In this document: in pieces, positions 1 to 8,399 of the stretch
Layout of the letters: the number at the start of each line of letters is the position of its first letter
Position numbering within the stretch: position 1 is the stretch's first letter
From: an uncultured Vampirovibrio sp.
GTDB taxonomy: Bacteria; Cyanobacteriota; Vampirovibrionia; Gastranaerophilales; Gastranaerophilaceae
Direction of reading: 5' to 3'
DNA: 64,000 bases
Assembly (NCBI GenBank): GCA_910578465.1
Contig: CAJTPW010000003.1
Span: forward strand, 147,155-211,154
The notes under the pieces: model-generated
Databases searched by the model: none
Told to the model about the DNA's origin: nothing
What the model saw: the letters and a program-made list of their open reading frames with translations, nothing else
Made by a program: the position numbers and the translations under genes

Positions 1-2667
1 GCTGTCAGCGAGCTGGTGCAATATTTTTACAAGTTTATCCACATCAAACCAGTGAAGCCCCGTCGACGGTTCATCCATCAGATAAAGCGTTTTTCCTGTT
101 GCGCGCTTGTTCAGTTCAAGCGCAAGCTTTACCCTTTGTGCTTCGCCGCCTGAAAGGGTTGTGGCGCTTTGCCCGAGCTTTATATATTCAAGGCCGACAT
201 CGTAAAGCGTTTGCAGCCTTGTTGCAATTCTCGGTACGTTTTTGAAGAATTCAAGCGCTTCTTCAACGGTCATCTCTAAAACATCCGATATGCTCTTGCC
301 TTTGTATTTAACCTCTAATGTTTCCTGATTATACCTTTTTCCTTTGCAGACATCGCATTTAACATAAACATCGGAAAGGAAATTCATCTCAATCTTTAAA
401 ACGCCGTCGCCCTTACATTTTTCGCACCTTCCGCCCTTAACGTTAAAGGAGAACCTGCCCTGTTTATAGCCTCGAACCTTTGCTTCGTTTGTCTGTGCAA
501 AGAGGTCTCTGATATGTGTAAAAACGTCCGTATACGTTGCAGGGTTTGACCTTGGGGTGCGCCCAATCGGGGATTGGTCCACAAGGACAATCTTATCGAT
601 GTTTTCAAAGCCTTTAATTGTATCCACGCCTTTTGGTTTTGGGCGGTTGCCCCTTAATTTGTGCAGGGCAAATTCATAGATAATATCATTTACAAGGGTT
701 GATTTTCCACTGCCTGAAACACCCGTTACGGCGACAATTTTACCTAAAGGTATATTTACATCAATATTTTTCAAATTGTTTAATGAGGCGCCTTTAACCT
801 CCAGAAAATTCCCGTTTCCAAGGCGTGTTTTTTTGGGTACGGGAATATTCAATTTTCCCTTTAAATATTGCCCCGTGATTGAATCTTCGGCGGCTTCAAT
901 GTCTTTAATGCAGCCTTGTGCGATAATATGTCCGCCGTGGACCCCTGCTTTCGGGCCAATGTCTACAATATGGTCAGCAGAGCGGATTGTGTCTTCATCG
1001 TGTTCCACCACAATAAGTGTGTTTCCGAGGTTTCGAAGCTTTGTCAAAGTCTTAATTAACATCTCGTTATCCCGCTGATGCAGGCCGATTGAGGGTTCGT
1101 CCAGAACGTATAAAACCCCCGAAAGCCCCGAACCGATTTGAGTTGCAAGACGAATTCTCTGCGCTTCGCCGCCTGAAAGTGTTCCTGCGCTTCTTGCAAG
1201 GGTTAAATAATTCAAACCCACGTCCAAAAGGAATTTTAAACGTGCGCGGATTTCATCTAAAATCTGTCTTGCAATAGCCATTTTGTAGTCATCAAGACTT
1301 AAGTATAAATCTTCAATAAATTCATAAGCCTTATCAATTGAAAGGCAGCAAAAATCATAGATATTTTTGTCGTTAATTTTGACGCTCAAAATAAACGGGT
1401 TTAACCTTGCGCCTTTGCAGGCATTGCAGGGAATTTCCGTCATATACTTTTGAATTTCGGCACGGATAATGTCGCTGTCTGATTGTTCATATTTTTTCAT
1501 CATATATGGGATAACACCCATATACGGCTGATAATGCGTTCTCATATGCTTTGTTCCAAAATCGCAATAACGCATTTTTATTGTTTCCATATCATTCCCG
1601 TATAAAATTATGCCTTTTTGTGCGGGCGATAAGGATTTGAAAGGTCTTTCGGGGTCAATTCCGTAATGTTCGCAAACAGAAAGCAAAACATCCGTGTAAT
1701 ACTGATTAGAAGTCTTTGCCCAGGGGTAAATTGCTCCGCCTTTCAAACTTTTTTCAGGGTCAGGAACAACAAGCGCATCCGATACTTCATAATGTGCCCC
1801 AAGGCCGTTACAAACTTTGCAGGCGCCGTAAGGATTATTAAAGCTGAAAACGCGGGGGGTTATTTCTTCAAAATTCAGGTTGCATTTAGGACAGCTGAGT
1901 TTTTCGGAGAATATTTTTTCATAAGGCTCAATCCCTTTGTCTTTATTTCCGAGCACATCCAGTGCCATAAGTCCGTTTGCTCTCTGGAGCGCCGTCTGCA
2001 CGCTGTCAAAAAGGCGACTTCTTATTCCTTCTTTTATCACAATTCTGTCGATTACAACGTCAATATTGTGTTTTAGCGTTTTTGAAAGGTTGATTTCATC
2101 TTCATCCAGATTATAAATTTCCCTGTCAATCTTAAGGCGGATGAAGCCTTCCTGCTTAAGCTCAGATATTACGTTTTGAAATTCTCCCTTTTTGCCGCGC
2201 ACAATCGGGGCTATAATCTGGATTTTGGTGCCCTCGGGTAGCTCTAAAATTTTTGCAACGATTTCATCCACAGTCTGCGGGACAATCGGAGCGCCGCATT
2301 CGGGGCAATAAGGAGTGCCCGCGCGGGCATATAAAAGCCTTAGGTAATCATAAATTTCAGTGATTGTACCCACGGTTGAACGAGGGTTGTTTGTTGTTGA
2401 TTTCTGGTCGATTGAAATTGCAGGCGAAAGCCCGTCTATACTTTCCACATCGGGCTTATCCATCTGTCCCAGAAACTGCCTTGCGTAAGTTGAGAGGCTT
2501 TCAACATACCTTCTTTGCCCCTCTGCAAAGATTGTATCAAAGGCAAGAGAGCTCTTTCCGCTTCCTGAAACGCCCGTAAAGACGATAAGCTCGTTTTTCG
2601 GGAGTTCTAAAGATACGTTTTTTAAATTATGCTCTTTTGCGTTTCTGATTACTATTTTTTCGTTCAT
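1..2667 (-). CDS. uvrA: UvrABC excinuclease subunit A, C-terminus cut by window edge
   Basis: This is the damage-recognition ATPase of nucleotide excision repair, which dimerises and loads UvrB. Reading from the ATG at 2667, 889 codons are present; the family is about 940 residues, so roughly 50 C-terminal residues lie outside. Visible in order: a first Walker A (GVSGSGKSS, about residue 30), CPECG around residue 120, a CPKC...CKVC zinc module near residue 260-285, a first ABC signature LSGGEAQRIRLA, DEPSIGLH, a second Walker A GVSGSGKST, the zinc module CEKC...CDVC, a second signature LSGGEAQRVKLA and DEPSTGLHWFDV at the window edge. It is transcribed away from the small-peptide locus, and a promoter is visible at 2715-2742. 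The identification is secure. Confidence 0.97.
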   Translation of the reverse strand, partial: MNEKIVIRNAKEHNLKNVSLELPKNELIVFTGVSGSGKSSLAFDTIFAEGQRRYVESLSTYARQFLGQMDKPDVESIDGLSPAISIDQKSTTNNPRSTVGTITEIYDYLRLLYARAGTPYCPECGAPIVPQTVDEIVAKILELPEGTKIQIIAPIVRGKKGEFQNVISELKQEGFIRLKIDREIYNLDEDEINLSKTLKHNIDVVIDRIVIKEGIRSRLFDSVQTALQRANGLMALDVLGNKDKGIEPYEKIFSEKLSCPKCNLNFEEITPRVFSFNNPYGACKVCNGLGAHYEVSDALVVPDPEKSLKGGAIYPWAKTSNQYYTDVLLSVCEHYGIDPERPFKSLSPAQKGIILYGNDMETIKMRYCDFGTKHMRTHYQPYMGVIPYMMKKYEQSDSDIIRAEIQKYMTEIPCNACKGARLNPFILSVKINDKNIYDFCCLSIDKAYEFIEDLYLSLDDYKMAIARQILDEIRARLKFLLDVGLNYLTLARSAGTLSGGEAQRIRLATQIGSGLSGVLYVLDEPSIGLHQRDNEMLIKTLTKLRNLGNTLIVVEHDEDTIRSADHIVDIGPKAGVHGGHIIAQGCIKDIEAAEDSITGQYLKGKLNIPVPKKTRLGNGNFLEVKGASLNNLKNIDVNIPLGKIVAVTGVSGSGKSTLVNDIIYEFALHKLRGNRPKPKGVDTIKGFENIDKIVLVDQSPIGRTPRSNPATYTDVFTHIRDLFAQTNEAKVRGYKQGRFSFNVKGGRCEKCKGDGVLKIEMNFLSDVYVKCDVCKGKRYNQETLEVKYKGKSISDVLEMTVEEALEFFKNVPRIATRLQTLYDVGLEYIKLGQSATTLSGGEAQRVKLALELNKRATGKTLYLMDEPSTGLHWFDVDKLVKILHQLADS

Positions 2668-2714
2668 ATTGCTGCTTTAAACCACTCGAATTCTAAACTT
2701 TATTTACCCTAAAC

Positions 2715-2742
2715 ATTATCCTACAAAAAATTTTATTGACAA
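2715..2742 (-). promoter_or_regulatory. Probable uvrA promoter
   Basis: On the minus strand TTGTCA (2742-2737), a 16-base spacer and GATAAT (2720-2715) form a sigma-70 type promoter 48 bases upstream of the uvrA ATG. Its -35 lies in TGACAAAA (2737-2744), the mirror image of TTTTGTCA (2762-2769), which holds the -35 of the divergent promoter. The shared 8-bp inverted repeat could be an operator for both directions. That role is inference. Confidence 0.55.
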
Positions 2743-2763
2743 AAATAACGACATATTGCGATT

Positions 2764-2792
2764 TTGTCATTACCTGTTTATTATTCTATAAT
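2764..2792 (+). promoter_or_regulatory. Strong promoter of the small-peptide RNA
   Basis: TTGTCA (2764-2769), exactly 17 bases, then a perfect TATAAT (2787-2792) predicts a transcription start near 2799. The resulting RNA runs to the hairpin ending near 3008, about 200 nt, and carries only the 25-codon frame. Confidence 0.7.
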
Positions 2793-2812
2793 GAAACTTA
2801 AAGGGTAAGCTG

Positions 2813-2877
2813 ACCTGTTTAACCCTCCTCCTGCACAGACTTGTTATGTAGAAAATACAGGTAAAGGAGGTGATGGA
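2813..2877 (+). promoter_or_regulatory. 5' leader that can hide its own Shine-Dalgarno
   Basis: The ribosome binding site TAAAGGAGGTGAT (2862-2874) is complementary to the 3' tail of 16S rRNA over its whole length, 7 bases before the ATG. Upstream, CCCTCCTCCTG (2823-2833) can pair with it: CCTG (2830-2833) with CAGG (2858-2861), then after a 3-base bulge CCTCCT (2824-2829) with AGGAGG (2865-2870). A competing pairing is ACCTGT (2813-2818) with ACAGGT (2857-2862). The leader therefore looks built to switch the ribosome site on and off. The pairings are read from the sequence; the switching is inference. Confidence 0.6.
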
Positions 2878-2955
2878 ATGAATTTCAGTGTAACTGAAAA
2901 AGCGCTAAGACTTATCTTTTGGATAATCATAGCGCTTATCATTCTTGCTAAATAG
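2878..2955 (+). CDS. 25-residue hydrophobic peptide, candidate type I toxin
   Basis: The ATG at 2878 opens 25 codons ending at TAG 2953-2955. The peptide has a short charged N-terminal part (MNFSVTEKALRL) followed by a hydrophobic stretch rich in Ile, Leu and Trp (IFWIIIALIIL) and a final Ala-Lys, consistent with one membrane helix. No homologue is recognised. Support for translation is the exceptionally strong Shine-Dalgarno, its own consensus promoter and a hairpin terminator straight after the stop. The coding RNA is itself folded: TTTCAGT/ACTGAAA (2883-2899) and AAGCGCTA/TAGCGCTT (2900-2937) with an inner TTATC/GATAA stem. Small size, hydrophobicity, structured RNA, hidden ribosome site and an opposing promoter at 3015-3042 fit a type I toxin. 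A small regulatory peptide or a dual-function RNA remains possible. Confidence 0.6.
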   Translation: MNFSVTEKALRLIFWIIIALIILAK

Positions 2956-3008
2956 GGAAGTTATGAAAGATCTCGAGAACTGCAATCTTCTTGAGATCTT
3001 TTCCCTAT
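2952..3008. terminator. Long hairpin after the small peptide
   Basis: AAAGATCTC (2966-2974) pairs with GAGATCTTT (2993-3001), and outside it TAGGGAA (2953-2959, overlapping the stop codon) can pair with TTCCCTA (3001-3007) around a bulge. The T stretch on the plus strand is short (TTTTCCC), so termination could be modest. The same structure would be read from the other side by the minus-strand promoter at 3015-3042. Confidence 0.6.
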
Positions 3009-3014
3009 ATCATA

Positions 3015-3042
3015 ATTATAACCTATTTACTTTATAATTCAA
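3015..3042 (-). promoter_or_regulatory. Promoter pointing back into the small-peptide RNA
   Basis: On the minus strand TTGAAT (3042-3037), 16 bases, then TATAAT (3020-3015) predicts a start near 3008, exactly at the far edge of the hairpin. An RNA from here would be antisense to the 3' end and then the coding part of the small-peptide RNA. No minus-strand open frame of note follows, so it would be a non-coding antisense RNA. Its end cannot be placed. Confidence 0.5.
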
Positions 3043-3046
3043 TATA

Positions 3047-3170
3047 CTAAAAGAAAAAGGTACATCTCAGGCGCGAGGCCCTCAACATACCCTTTTAGGA
3101 TAAAATCTATATCATAATGGAGGAAGGAGTGGAAAAGAGAAGAACTAACCAATTATTAAATTCCACACTC
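3047..3170. other. Two imperfect hairpins in a gene-free stretch
   Basis: CTAAAAG (3047-3053) and CTTTTAG (3092-3098) enclose a long imperfect stem with a GC-rich centre. On the minus strand it is followed by a T-rich run, so it could end a minus-strand transcript. A second inverted repeat joins GAGTGGAA near 3126 to TTCCACACTC near 3170. Together with the features at 2713-3042 this accounts for the gap between uvrA and the gene at 3317. No larger coding frame is convincing here. Confidence 0.35.
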
Positions 3171-3316
3171 AAATGATATATAACGTATATACTTTTGATA
3201 TTAACAAAATGTTACAAGAAAATTATCCGAAAATTTAAAACAAAAGGATGACAAAAATAATTATTCAGCAGGTTTTAATATACTACACGCATATCTTAAA
3301 GAGGAAAATACAACAA

Positions 3317-3811
3317 ATGAAAATCAATCCGATCAGTTTTAATAACACTTATAAAGCACAAAATTTTAAAGGAATAATCTCCCGTGTGTCCGACGAAAAA
3401 GTTGTTGATGAAATGACGGGCGGAAATAAAGAAATTTTGGATAAATTAACCGATACAAAAGGCATAGATATTTATATATTCGACTGGGCATACAATGAAA
3501 AGGACGAGAAAGTCCCTGCATATGCCTGGATTTTGCACGAAAAGGACAATCCGAACAAAAACAGCGGGCTTGTCGGTGTCAGGCGCGAACAAACACCCGA
3601 AGGCATGAAAGATGCGAAAGAAAGACTTGAAAAGGCTATAGTTTGGGCAAATGCGCCTGCTAATATGTTTGCAAACGCAGCAATAGGCGAGCTTGGCAAA
3701 GATGAAGCGCAAAAAGCTTATGTGAAACATTTACAGGAAGATATGTCAAGAGCCTACTTTGCAAACGAGGCAAAGGTTTGGAAGCAGCAGCTCGATATTA
3801 TTGTAAGCTAA
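3317..3811 (+). CDS. Hypothetical protein with lineage-type N-terminus
   Basis: I do not recognise a functional domain in these 164 residues. The frame is open from 3248, but the ATG at 3317 is preferred: it follows a GAGGA and gives the N-terminus MKINPISFN..NFKG, a short Phe-containing pattern I associate with many small proteins of Gastranaerophilales. The rest is soluble and mixed-charge, with an Ala-rich helical part near residues 105-135 (ANAPANMFANAAIGEL). There is no signal peptide, membrane segment or cysteine motif. It stands alone, convergent with aroE. The gene is likely real from its length and codon use; its function is unknown. Confidence 0.7.
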   Translation: MKINPISFNNTYKAQNFKGIISRVSDEKVVDEMTGGNKEILDKLTDTKGIDIYIFDWAYNEKDEKVPAYAWILHEKDNPNKNSGLVGVRREQTPEGMKDAKERLEKAIVWANAPANMFANAAIGELGKDEAQKAYVKHLQEDMSRAYFANEAKVWKQQLDIIVS

Positions 3812-3880
3812 GGCTTATGCAGGTTTTATGATAACGGAAATGCTTGCAAAAATGCCTGAAAAGAATGCTTTTTGGCGGTT

Positions 3881-4759
3881 TTAGCCGTCCAGAAGTCTTT
3901 CAAGTGCGGCTATTTTCATTTTGTCCGTGTCAGGTTCAATTCCTGTCCAGATTTCAAAGGCTCTTGCGCCCTGATGTACAAGCATATCAAGACCGCCAAT
4001 CGTGCGTCTTTCTGCTTTTATGGCCTGTTTTATAAGCTCCGTCTTTGTCGGGTTATAGACAATATCATATATAATGCCGTCTTTTGGCATTGTTTGGATT
4101 AATTCTACGGTAAAAGGCGAAATTCCTGCATGAAACCCTCTCATACCAAGAGGAGTTGTGTTTGTAACGATTGAAAATTCATCCAGACTTTGCAAAAACT
4201 CATTTTGAACAAGGTTTATCTTCATATCGGGAAATTTGCTTCTGAAAGTTTCGGCTGTTTGATGGGAATCTATAATATTTCTTGTAAAGAGTGTAATTTC
4301 AGATACCCCTAGGCTTTTGAGCCCGACGATTACAGCTCTTGCTGCTCCGCCCGTGCCTAAAATTGCTGCTTTTTTACCCTTTAAATCCACATTTTCGGGA
4401 AATGCTTTTACATAGCCGTAAACATCCGTATTAAAGCCTTCAAGAGTTTTATCCTCTAATATTTTTATCGTGTTAACGCTTCCTGCAAGGTTTGCATACT
4501 CGTCCACCTTTGATAAAAACAGTGAAACAGGCACTTTGTGAGGAATTGTTACGTTAAAACCGTTAAAATTATCTCTTTTTAGCATTTTAATTCTGTCAAC
4601 AAGATCTTCCGCTTTGGTTTCAAGCGTTTGATATTCCCCATTTAACCCTAAAGATTTAAGAGCAGCCTCGTGCATAACGGAGCTCAAGGAATGACCCAAA
4701 GGAAAGCCTATAATTCCGAATTTATAATAGTTTTCGTTTGTATTGTCCGCTTTATTCAT
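3881..4759 (-). CDS. aroE: Shikimate dehydrogenase
   Basis: This enzyme reduces 3-dehydroshikimate to shikimate with NADPH in the chorismate pathway. The 292 residues show the substrate motif GFPLGHSLS (residues 18-26), NVTIPHK with the catalytic Lys at 75, GSVNTI near 92, GFNTDVYGY near 110, and the nucleotide-binding loop GTGGAAR near 137-143. Length is normal (270-290). It lies 49 bases downstream of topA on the same strand and may be co-transcribed with it, a pairing with no obvious functional logic. No competing assignment such as quinate dehydrogenase is favoured. Confidence 0.95.
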   Translation of the reverse strand: MNKADNTNENYYKFGIIGFPLGHSLSSVMHEAALKSLGLNGEYQTLETKAEDLVDRIKMLKRDNFNGFNVTIPHKVPVSLFLSKVDEYANLAGSVNTIKILEDKTLEGFNTDVYGYVKAFPENVDLKGKKAAILGTGGAARAVIVGLKSLGVSEITLFTRNIIDSHQTAETFRSKFPDMKINLVQNEFLQSLDEFSIVTNTTPLGMRGFHAGISPFTVELIQTMPKDGIIYDIVYNPTKTELIKQAIKAERRTIGGLDMLVHQGARAFEIWTGIEPDTDKMKIAALERLLDG

Positions 4760-4808
4760 TTCAGGTCTTTTTCTCCACTTTTACTTTCTGTTCCACCGCT
4801 TTATCTTT

Positions 4809-7127
4809 TTATTCGCCATCTTCAGGCATGGGTTTTGAAAATTTACAGGTTTTGTTTGAACAGCCTATTTTATTTCCGCTCTTTAAAAATTTCTTCACAA
4901 GAAGGGAGCCGCAATCGGGGCATTTTTCGCCCGTTGGTTCATTCCAGACCGCAAAATCGCAATCAGGATATTTTGAACAGCCGTAGAATGTTTTGCCATA
5001 TCTTGATCTTCTTTGAATAAGCTCTCCGTCACGTCCTTCATCCGTGCACTTCGGGCATTTTACGCCTGATGATATCACAATTGATTTTCTTGCTTTGCAT
5101 TTATCATCAAGGCACTGGTAATATTTACCGTATGGCCCTGTTTTTATAACAGTTTCCCCGCCGCATTTTTCACATTTTACATCCGTCTTTTCATCCTGTG
5201 CGGGCGCTTTTGCTTCTCCGCCATCCAGTGGCATCATGGTCTTGCATTCCGGGTATCCCGAACATCCTAAAAATTGTTTTCCAAAACGACTTGTCTTAAC
5301 AACCATTTTCTTTCCGCAATTCGGGCAAACAACATCGGATTCTATAATTACCCTTTCCATATTATTTTTGGCGTTTTCCACCGTCTTTGAAAAAGGCGCC
5401 CAGAAATCCTTTAAAACATTAACGGAATTCGCCTTATCTTCTGCAATATCATCAAGTTTCAACTCCATTGAAGCTGTAAACTGGTAATCCATAATGTTTT
5501 CAAAATGTTTTACAAGCTGATCGGAAATAGTGCGCCCTAAAATCGTCGGTTTTAAAGCTTTATCCAGTTTTTCAACGTAGCCTCGCTGCTGAATTTTTGT
5601 AATAATCGGGGCGTATGTTGAAGGACGTCCGATACCGTATTCTTCAAGCTGTTTTACAAGGGAAGCTTCGGAGAACCTTGGCGGTGGCTGTGTGAAGTGT
5701 TGTTTCGGATCAAGCTTAATAAAATCAAGCACATCCCCTTCTTTTAAATCCGGGAATTTTTTCTGTTCTTCCGCCTCATCGTCCGTATAAACCTTTAAAA
5801 AGCCGTCAAATTCAACCTTTGAAGAGCCTATTTTAAAGATGTAATCATCCGCTTCAATATCAACCGTATGGTTTTTAATTTTGGCATTTTCCATTTGAGA
5901 TGCCATAAACCTTGACCAGATAAGCTTATAGAGCTTATATTGTTCTGATGATAAATATTTTTTAATGCTCTCGGGTGTTCTTTCAACGTAAGAAGGCCTT
6001 ATGGCTTCGTGTGCGTCCTGAACATTTTTCTTTTTGCTTTTATTATAGTCATTCGGCTCTTTCGGGTAATATTTGTCGCCAAAATTATAAGTAATATACT
6101 CTTTTGCAGCGTCTCTGGCGTCGTCCGATATCCTGACAGAGTCCGTTCTCATATAGGTTATAAGCCCGATAGCCCCTTCTTCGCCAAGCTCTATACCTTC
6201 ATAGAGTTTTTGTGCTATCTGCATTGTTTTTGAAACGCCGTAACCGAGCTTTGAACTTGCTTCCCTCTGCAGTGTGGATGTGATAAAGGGAGCCTGCGGT
6301 TTTCTTTGAGAGTCTCTTGTTGTAATCTTTGAAACTTTATATTTTGCCTTTTCAAGGTCAGCAAGAATTTTATCAACCTCTTCTTTATTTTTGATGTTGA
6401 TTTTTTCATCTTTTGCACCCGATTTTTTTCTGGAAAGCTCTGCAAGGAATTGGAACCCGTCTTTTGCAAGGAGTGCGTCTATACTCCAGTATTCAACAGG
6501 AACAAAAGCCTCAATTTCAGCTTCTCTCTCGCAAATCATACGAAGTGCAACGGACTGCACACGCCCTGCTGAAAGCCTGTAATTTCTGAGCTTTTCCCAG
6601 AGAATAGGGCTTATTTTAAAACCCACAAGGCGGTCTAAAATTTGCCTTGTCTGTTGTGCCTTTACTTTCAGCATATCAATGTCTCTGTAGTTTGCAACAG
6701 CGTCCTTGATTGCCTTCGGGGTGATTTCGTTAAAAACTATTCTGTAAATTTTATCCTCAGGAACCTTTAAAACTTCCCTCACATGCCATGCTATGGCTTC
6801 TCCCTCGCGGTCAGGGTCGGATGCGAGATAAATTCGGCTTGCATTTTTAGCCATTTTGTTTAAAGTGTCCACAACCTTTTGTTTTTCGGGAATTACGGCA
6901 AAAGTCGGCTTGAAATCATCTTCGATATCAAACCCGAGACCTTTTGGAGGCAGGTCTCTTATGTGGCCGAAACTTGCTTCAATTACATAATCGTTTCCGA
7001 GAATTTTTTTAATAGTCTTTGATTTAGCGGGAGACTCTACTATAACTAAAGCCTTTCCTTTGGCTTCAGCCGTTGCTCCTGCCGCTTTCTTTGTTGTCGT
7101 TTTTTTGGTTGTAGTCTTTGCTGCCAT
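4809..7127 (-). CDS. topA: DNA topoisomerase I with four zinc ribbons
   Basis: Type IA topoisomerase that relaxes negative supercoils. The 772 residues begin with a Lys/Thr/Ala-rich tail of about 25 residues, then the Toprim domain (VIVESPAKSKTIKKILG; acidic DPDREGEA) and the catalytic tyrosine in TYMRTDS. The last ~170 residues carry four CxxC-type zinc ribbons in tandem (CPNC...C..C, CEKC...C..C, CPKC...C..C, CPDC...C..C), more than many bacterial TopA proteins keep. The basic N-terminal tail is unusual but could simply aid DNA binding. It lies downstream of dprA on the same strand. Confidence 0.97.
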   Translation of the reverse strand: MAAKTTTKKTTTKKAAGATAEAKGKALVIVESPAKSKTIKKILGNDYVIEASFGHIRDLPPKGLGFDIEDDFKPTFAVIPEKQKVVDTLNKMAKNASRIYLASDPDREGEAIAWHVREVLKVPEDKIYRIVFNEITPKAIKDAVANYRDIDMLKVKAQQTRQILDRLVGFKISPILWEKLRNYRLSAGRVQSVALRMICEREAEIEAFVPVEYWSIDALLAKDGFQFLAELSRKKSGAKDEKINIKNKEEVDKILADLEKAKYKVSKITTRDSQRKPQAPFITSTLQREASSKLGYGVSKTMQIAQKLYEGIELGEEGAIGLITYMRTDSVRISDDARDAAKEYITYNFGDKYYPKEPNDYNKSKKKNVQDAHEAIRPSYVERTPESIKKYLSSEQYKLYKLIWSRFMASQMENAKIKNHTVDIEADDYIFKIGSSKVEFDGFLKVYTDDEAEEQKKFPDLKEGDVLDFIKLDPKQHFTQPPPRFSEASLVKQLEEYGIGRPSTYAPIITKIQQRGYVEKLDKALKPTILGRTISDQLVKHFENIMDYQFTASMELKLDDIAEDKANSVNVLKDFWAPFSKTVENAKNNMERVIIESDVVCPNCGKKMVVKTSRFGKQFLGCSGYPECKTMMPLDGGEAKAPAQDEKTDVKCEKCGGETVIKTGPYGKYYQCLDDKCKARKSIVISSGVKCPKCTDEGRDGELIQRRSRYGKTFYGCSKYPDCDFAVWNEPTGEKCPDCGSLLVKKFLKSGNKIGCSNKTCKFSKPMPEDGE

Positions 7128-7229
7128 TTTTTCTTTATAAATTCCTAAAAATTTTCCCTGTGATAAATTTATCTTTGCCGCTGTGTCCTTATGTGCCTAA
7201 AAAAGCCTGTTTAAAAGGTTTTAATTCTT

Positions 7230-8399
7230 TTAGCCTCTTATAAAATAACTCCCTGCGGCTTGTTTTATTAAACCCTTAAGTTCCATTGATGTCAAGCTGA
7301 CCATCAAATCATTAATATTAATGTTCAAAATGAGGGATAATTCCTCAAGGCTTCTTGATTCTGTTGCAATTGCCTCGTATATTTGCTTTTCTTCTTCCGA
7401 TAGCGCGGCTTTTTCGTTATTTTCAATTTGAATATCCCACCCCAAAGTATCCAGAATATCCAAAGCGGTTGTCACCATTGAGGCCCCGTTTCTTAGCAGA
7501 TGATAAACCCCTTCCGTGTTCGGGTTTGAAATCAGCCCCGGTATACACATAAGCTCTCTTCCCTGTTCGAGTGCCAATTTTCCGCTTATCATGGCTCCGC
7601 TTTTCATTCTTGCTTCGCCGACAACCGTTCCGTATGAAAGCCCTGTAACAATTCTGTTTCTTTGCGGGAACTGGTGCGGCATGGGAGGCATTTCATAGGG
7701 GTATTCGCTAAAAACCAGCCCGCCGCCCGCTTCAATTTCCTCATACAGTTTTTTGTTTGTTGAGGGGTATTGAAATTTAAACCCCGAACCTATGACTCCT
7801 ATTGTCTTTAAGCTGTTTTGAAGCGCGCTCAGGTGTGCCTTTGCGTCAATTCCTTCCGCAAGGCCTGAAACTATTGTAATGTCTGTTCCCTTGAAATCGG
7901 AAATTATTTTTCCGAGTATTTCTCTTGCGCCCGTAGAAGCTTTTCTTGAGCCCACAAATGCCACGGTTTTATTAAAATTTATACCTTCAAAATCCCCTTT
8001 ATAATAAAGCATAAGGGGAAAATCGGGGATATTTTTTAACATTTCAGGGTATTTTAAATCATCATATGTAATATATTTTATTCCCCTTGCAAGCGGTTCT
8101 TTTTGAATACCTTTTGAAAGTTCCATAAATTTTTCATAAAAATCATCAGGGTTAATTGAGTCTCTTTCTTTGAAAAAGTCTCTCGGGCAAGATATCCCGC
8201 CCCAATATTCATTTGCAAGCTTCATATCTTCCTTGCCGCATTCAAAGGTTTTTTTAATATCAAAGTTAAAATATTCAAAAAGCCTTGCTTTAAAAAGCGG
8301 GTTTGCAACCGCAATGCTGCTCATTGCAAGGAAATATTTGTCTGTATCTCTTCTTTTGCTTCCTCTTGAGCCTGTTGTGTTTCTTCTGTTATTGGGCAT
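7230..8399 (-). CDS. dprA: DNA-processing protein A
   Basis: DprA binds incoming single-stranded DNA and loads RecA during natural transformation. The Rossmann-like core is clear: VAFVGSRKAS, VSGLAEGIDAKAH, GVIGSGF, then FSEYPYEMPPMPHQFPQRNRI, followed by a C-terminal winged helix (about the last 65 residues). From the ATG at 8399 it has 389 residues, supported by AAGGA nine bases upstream, but this overlaps the upstream TPR gene by 79 bases in another frame. An ATG at 8324 (residue 26) instead forms an ATGA overlap with the TPR stop and gives a family-like N-terminus, yet has no good Shine-Dalgarno. Either start is possible. Confidence 0.93.
   Translation of the reverse strand: MPNNRRNTTGSRGSKRRDTDKYFLAMSSIAVANPLFKARLFEYFNFDIKKTFECGKEDMKLANEYWGGISCPRDFFKERDSINPDDFYEKFMELSKGIQKEPLARGIKYITYDDLKYPEMLKNIPDFPLMLYYKGDFEGINFNKTVAFVGSRKASTGAREILGKIISDFKGTDITIVSGLAEGIDAKAHLSALQNSLKTIGVIGSGFKFQYPSTNKKLYEEIEAGGGLVFSEYPYEMPPMPHQFPQRNRIVTGLSYGTVVGEARMKSGAMISGKLALEQGRELMCIPGLISNPNTEGVYHLLRNGASMVTTALDILDTLGWDIQIENNEKAALSEEEKQIYEAIATESRSLEELSLILNININDLMVSLTSMELKGLIKQAAGSYFIRG

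Noticed and set aside
1089..2579. Plus-strand open frames opposite uvrA
   Set aside because: They lie wholly inside a conserved gene and have no ribosome sites or similarity.
3108..3176. Small plus-strand frame beginning MEEGVEKRRTNQ
   Set aside because: Nineteen codons without a ribosome site or hydrophobic part; the GGAGG lies inside it, not before it.
3446..3730. Minus-strand open frames opposite the 3317 gene
   Set aside because: The plus-strand frame has a better start and the lineage-type N-terminus; the Cys/Phe-rich reverse frame looks like a shadow.
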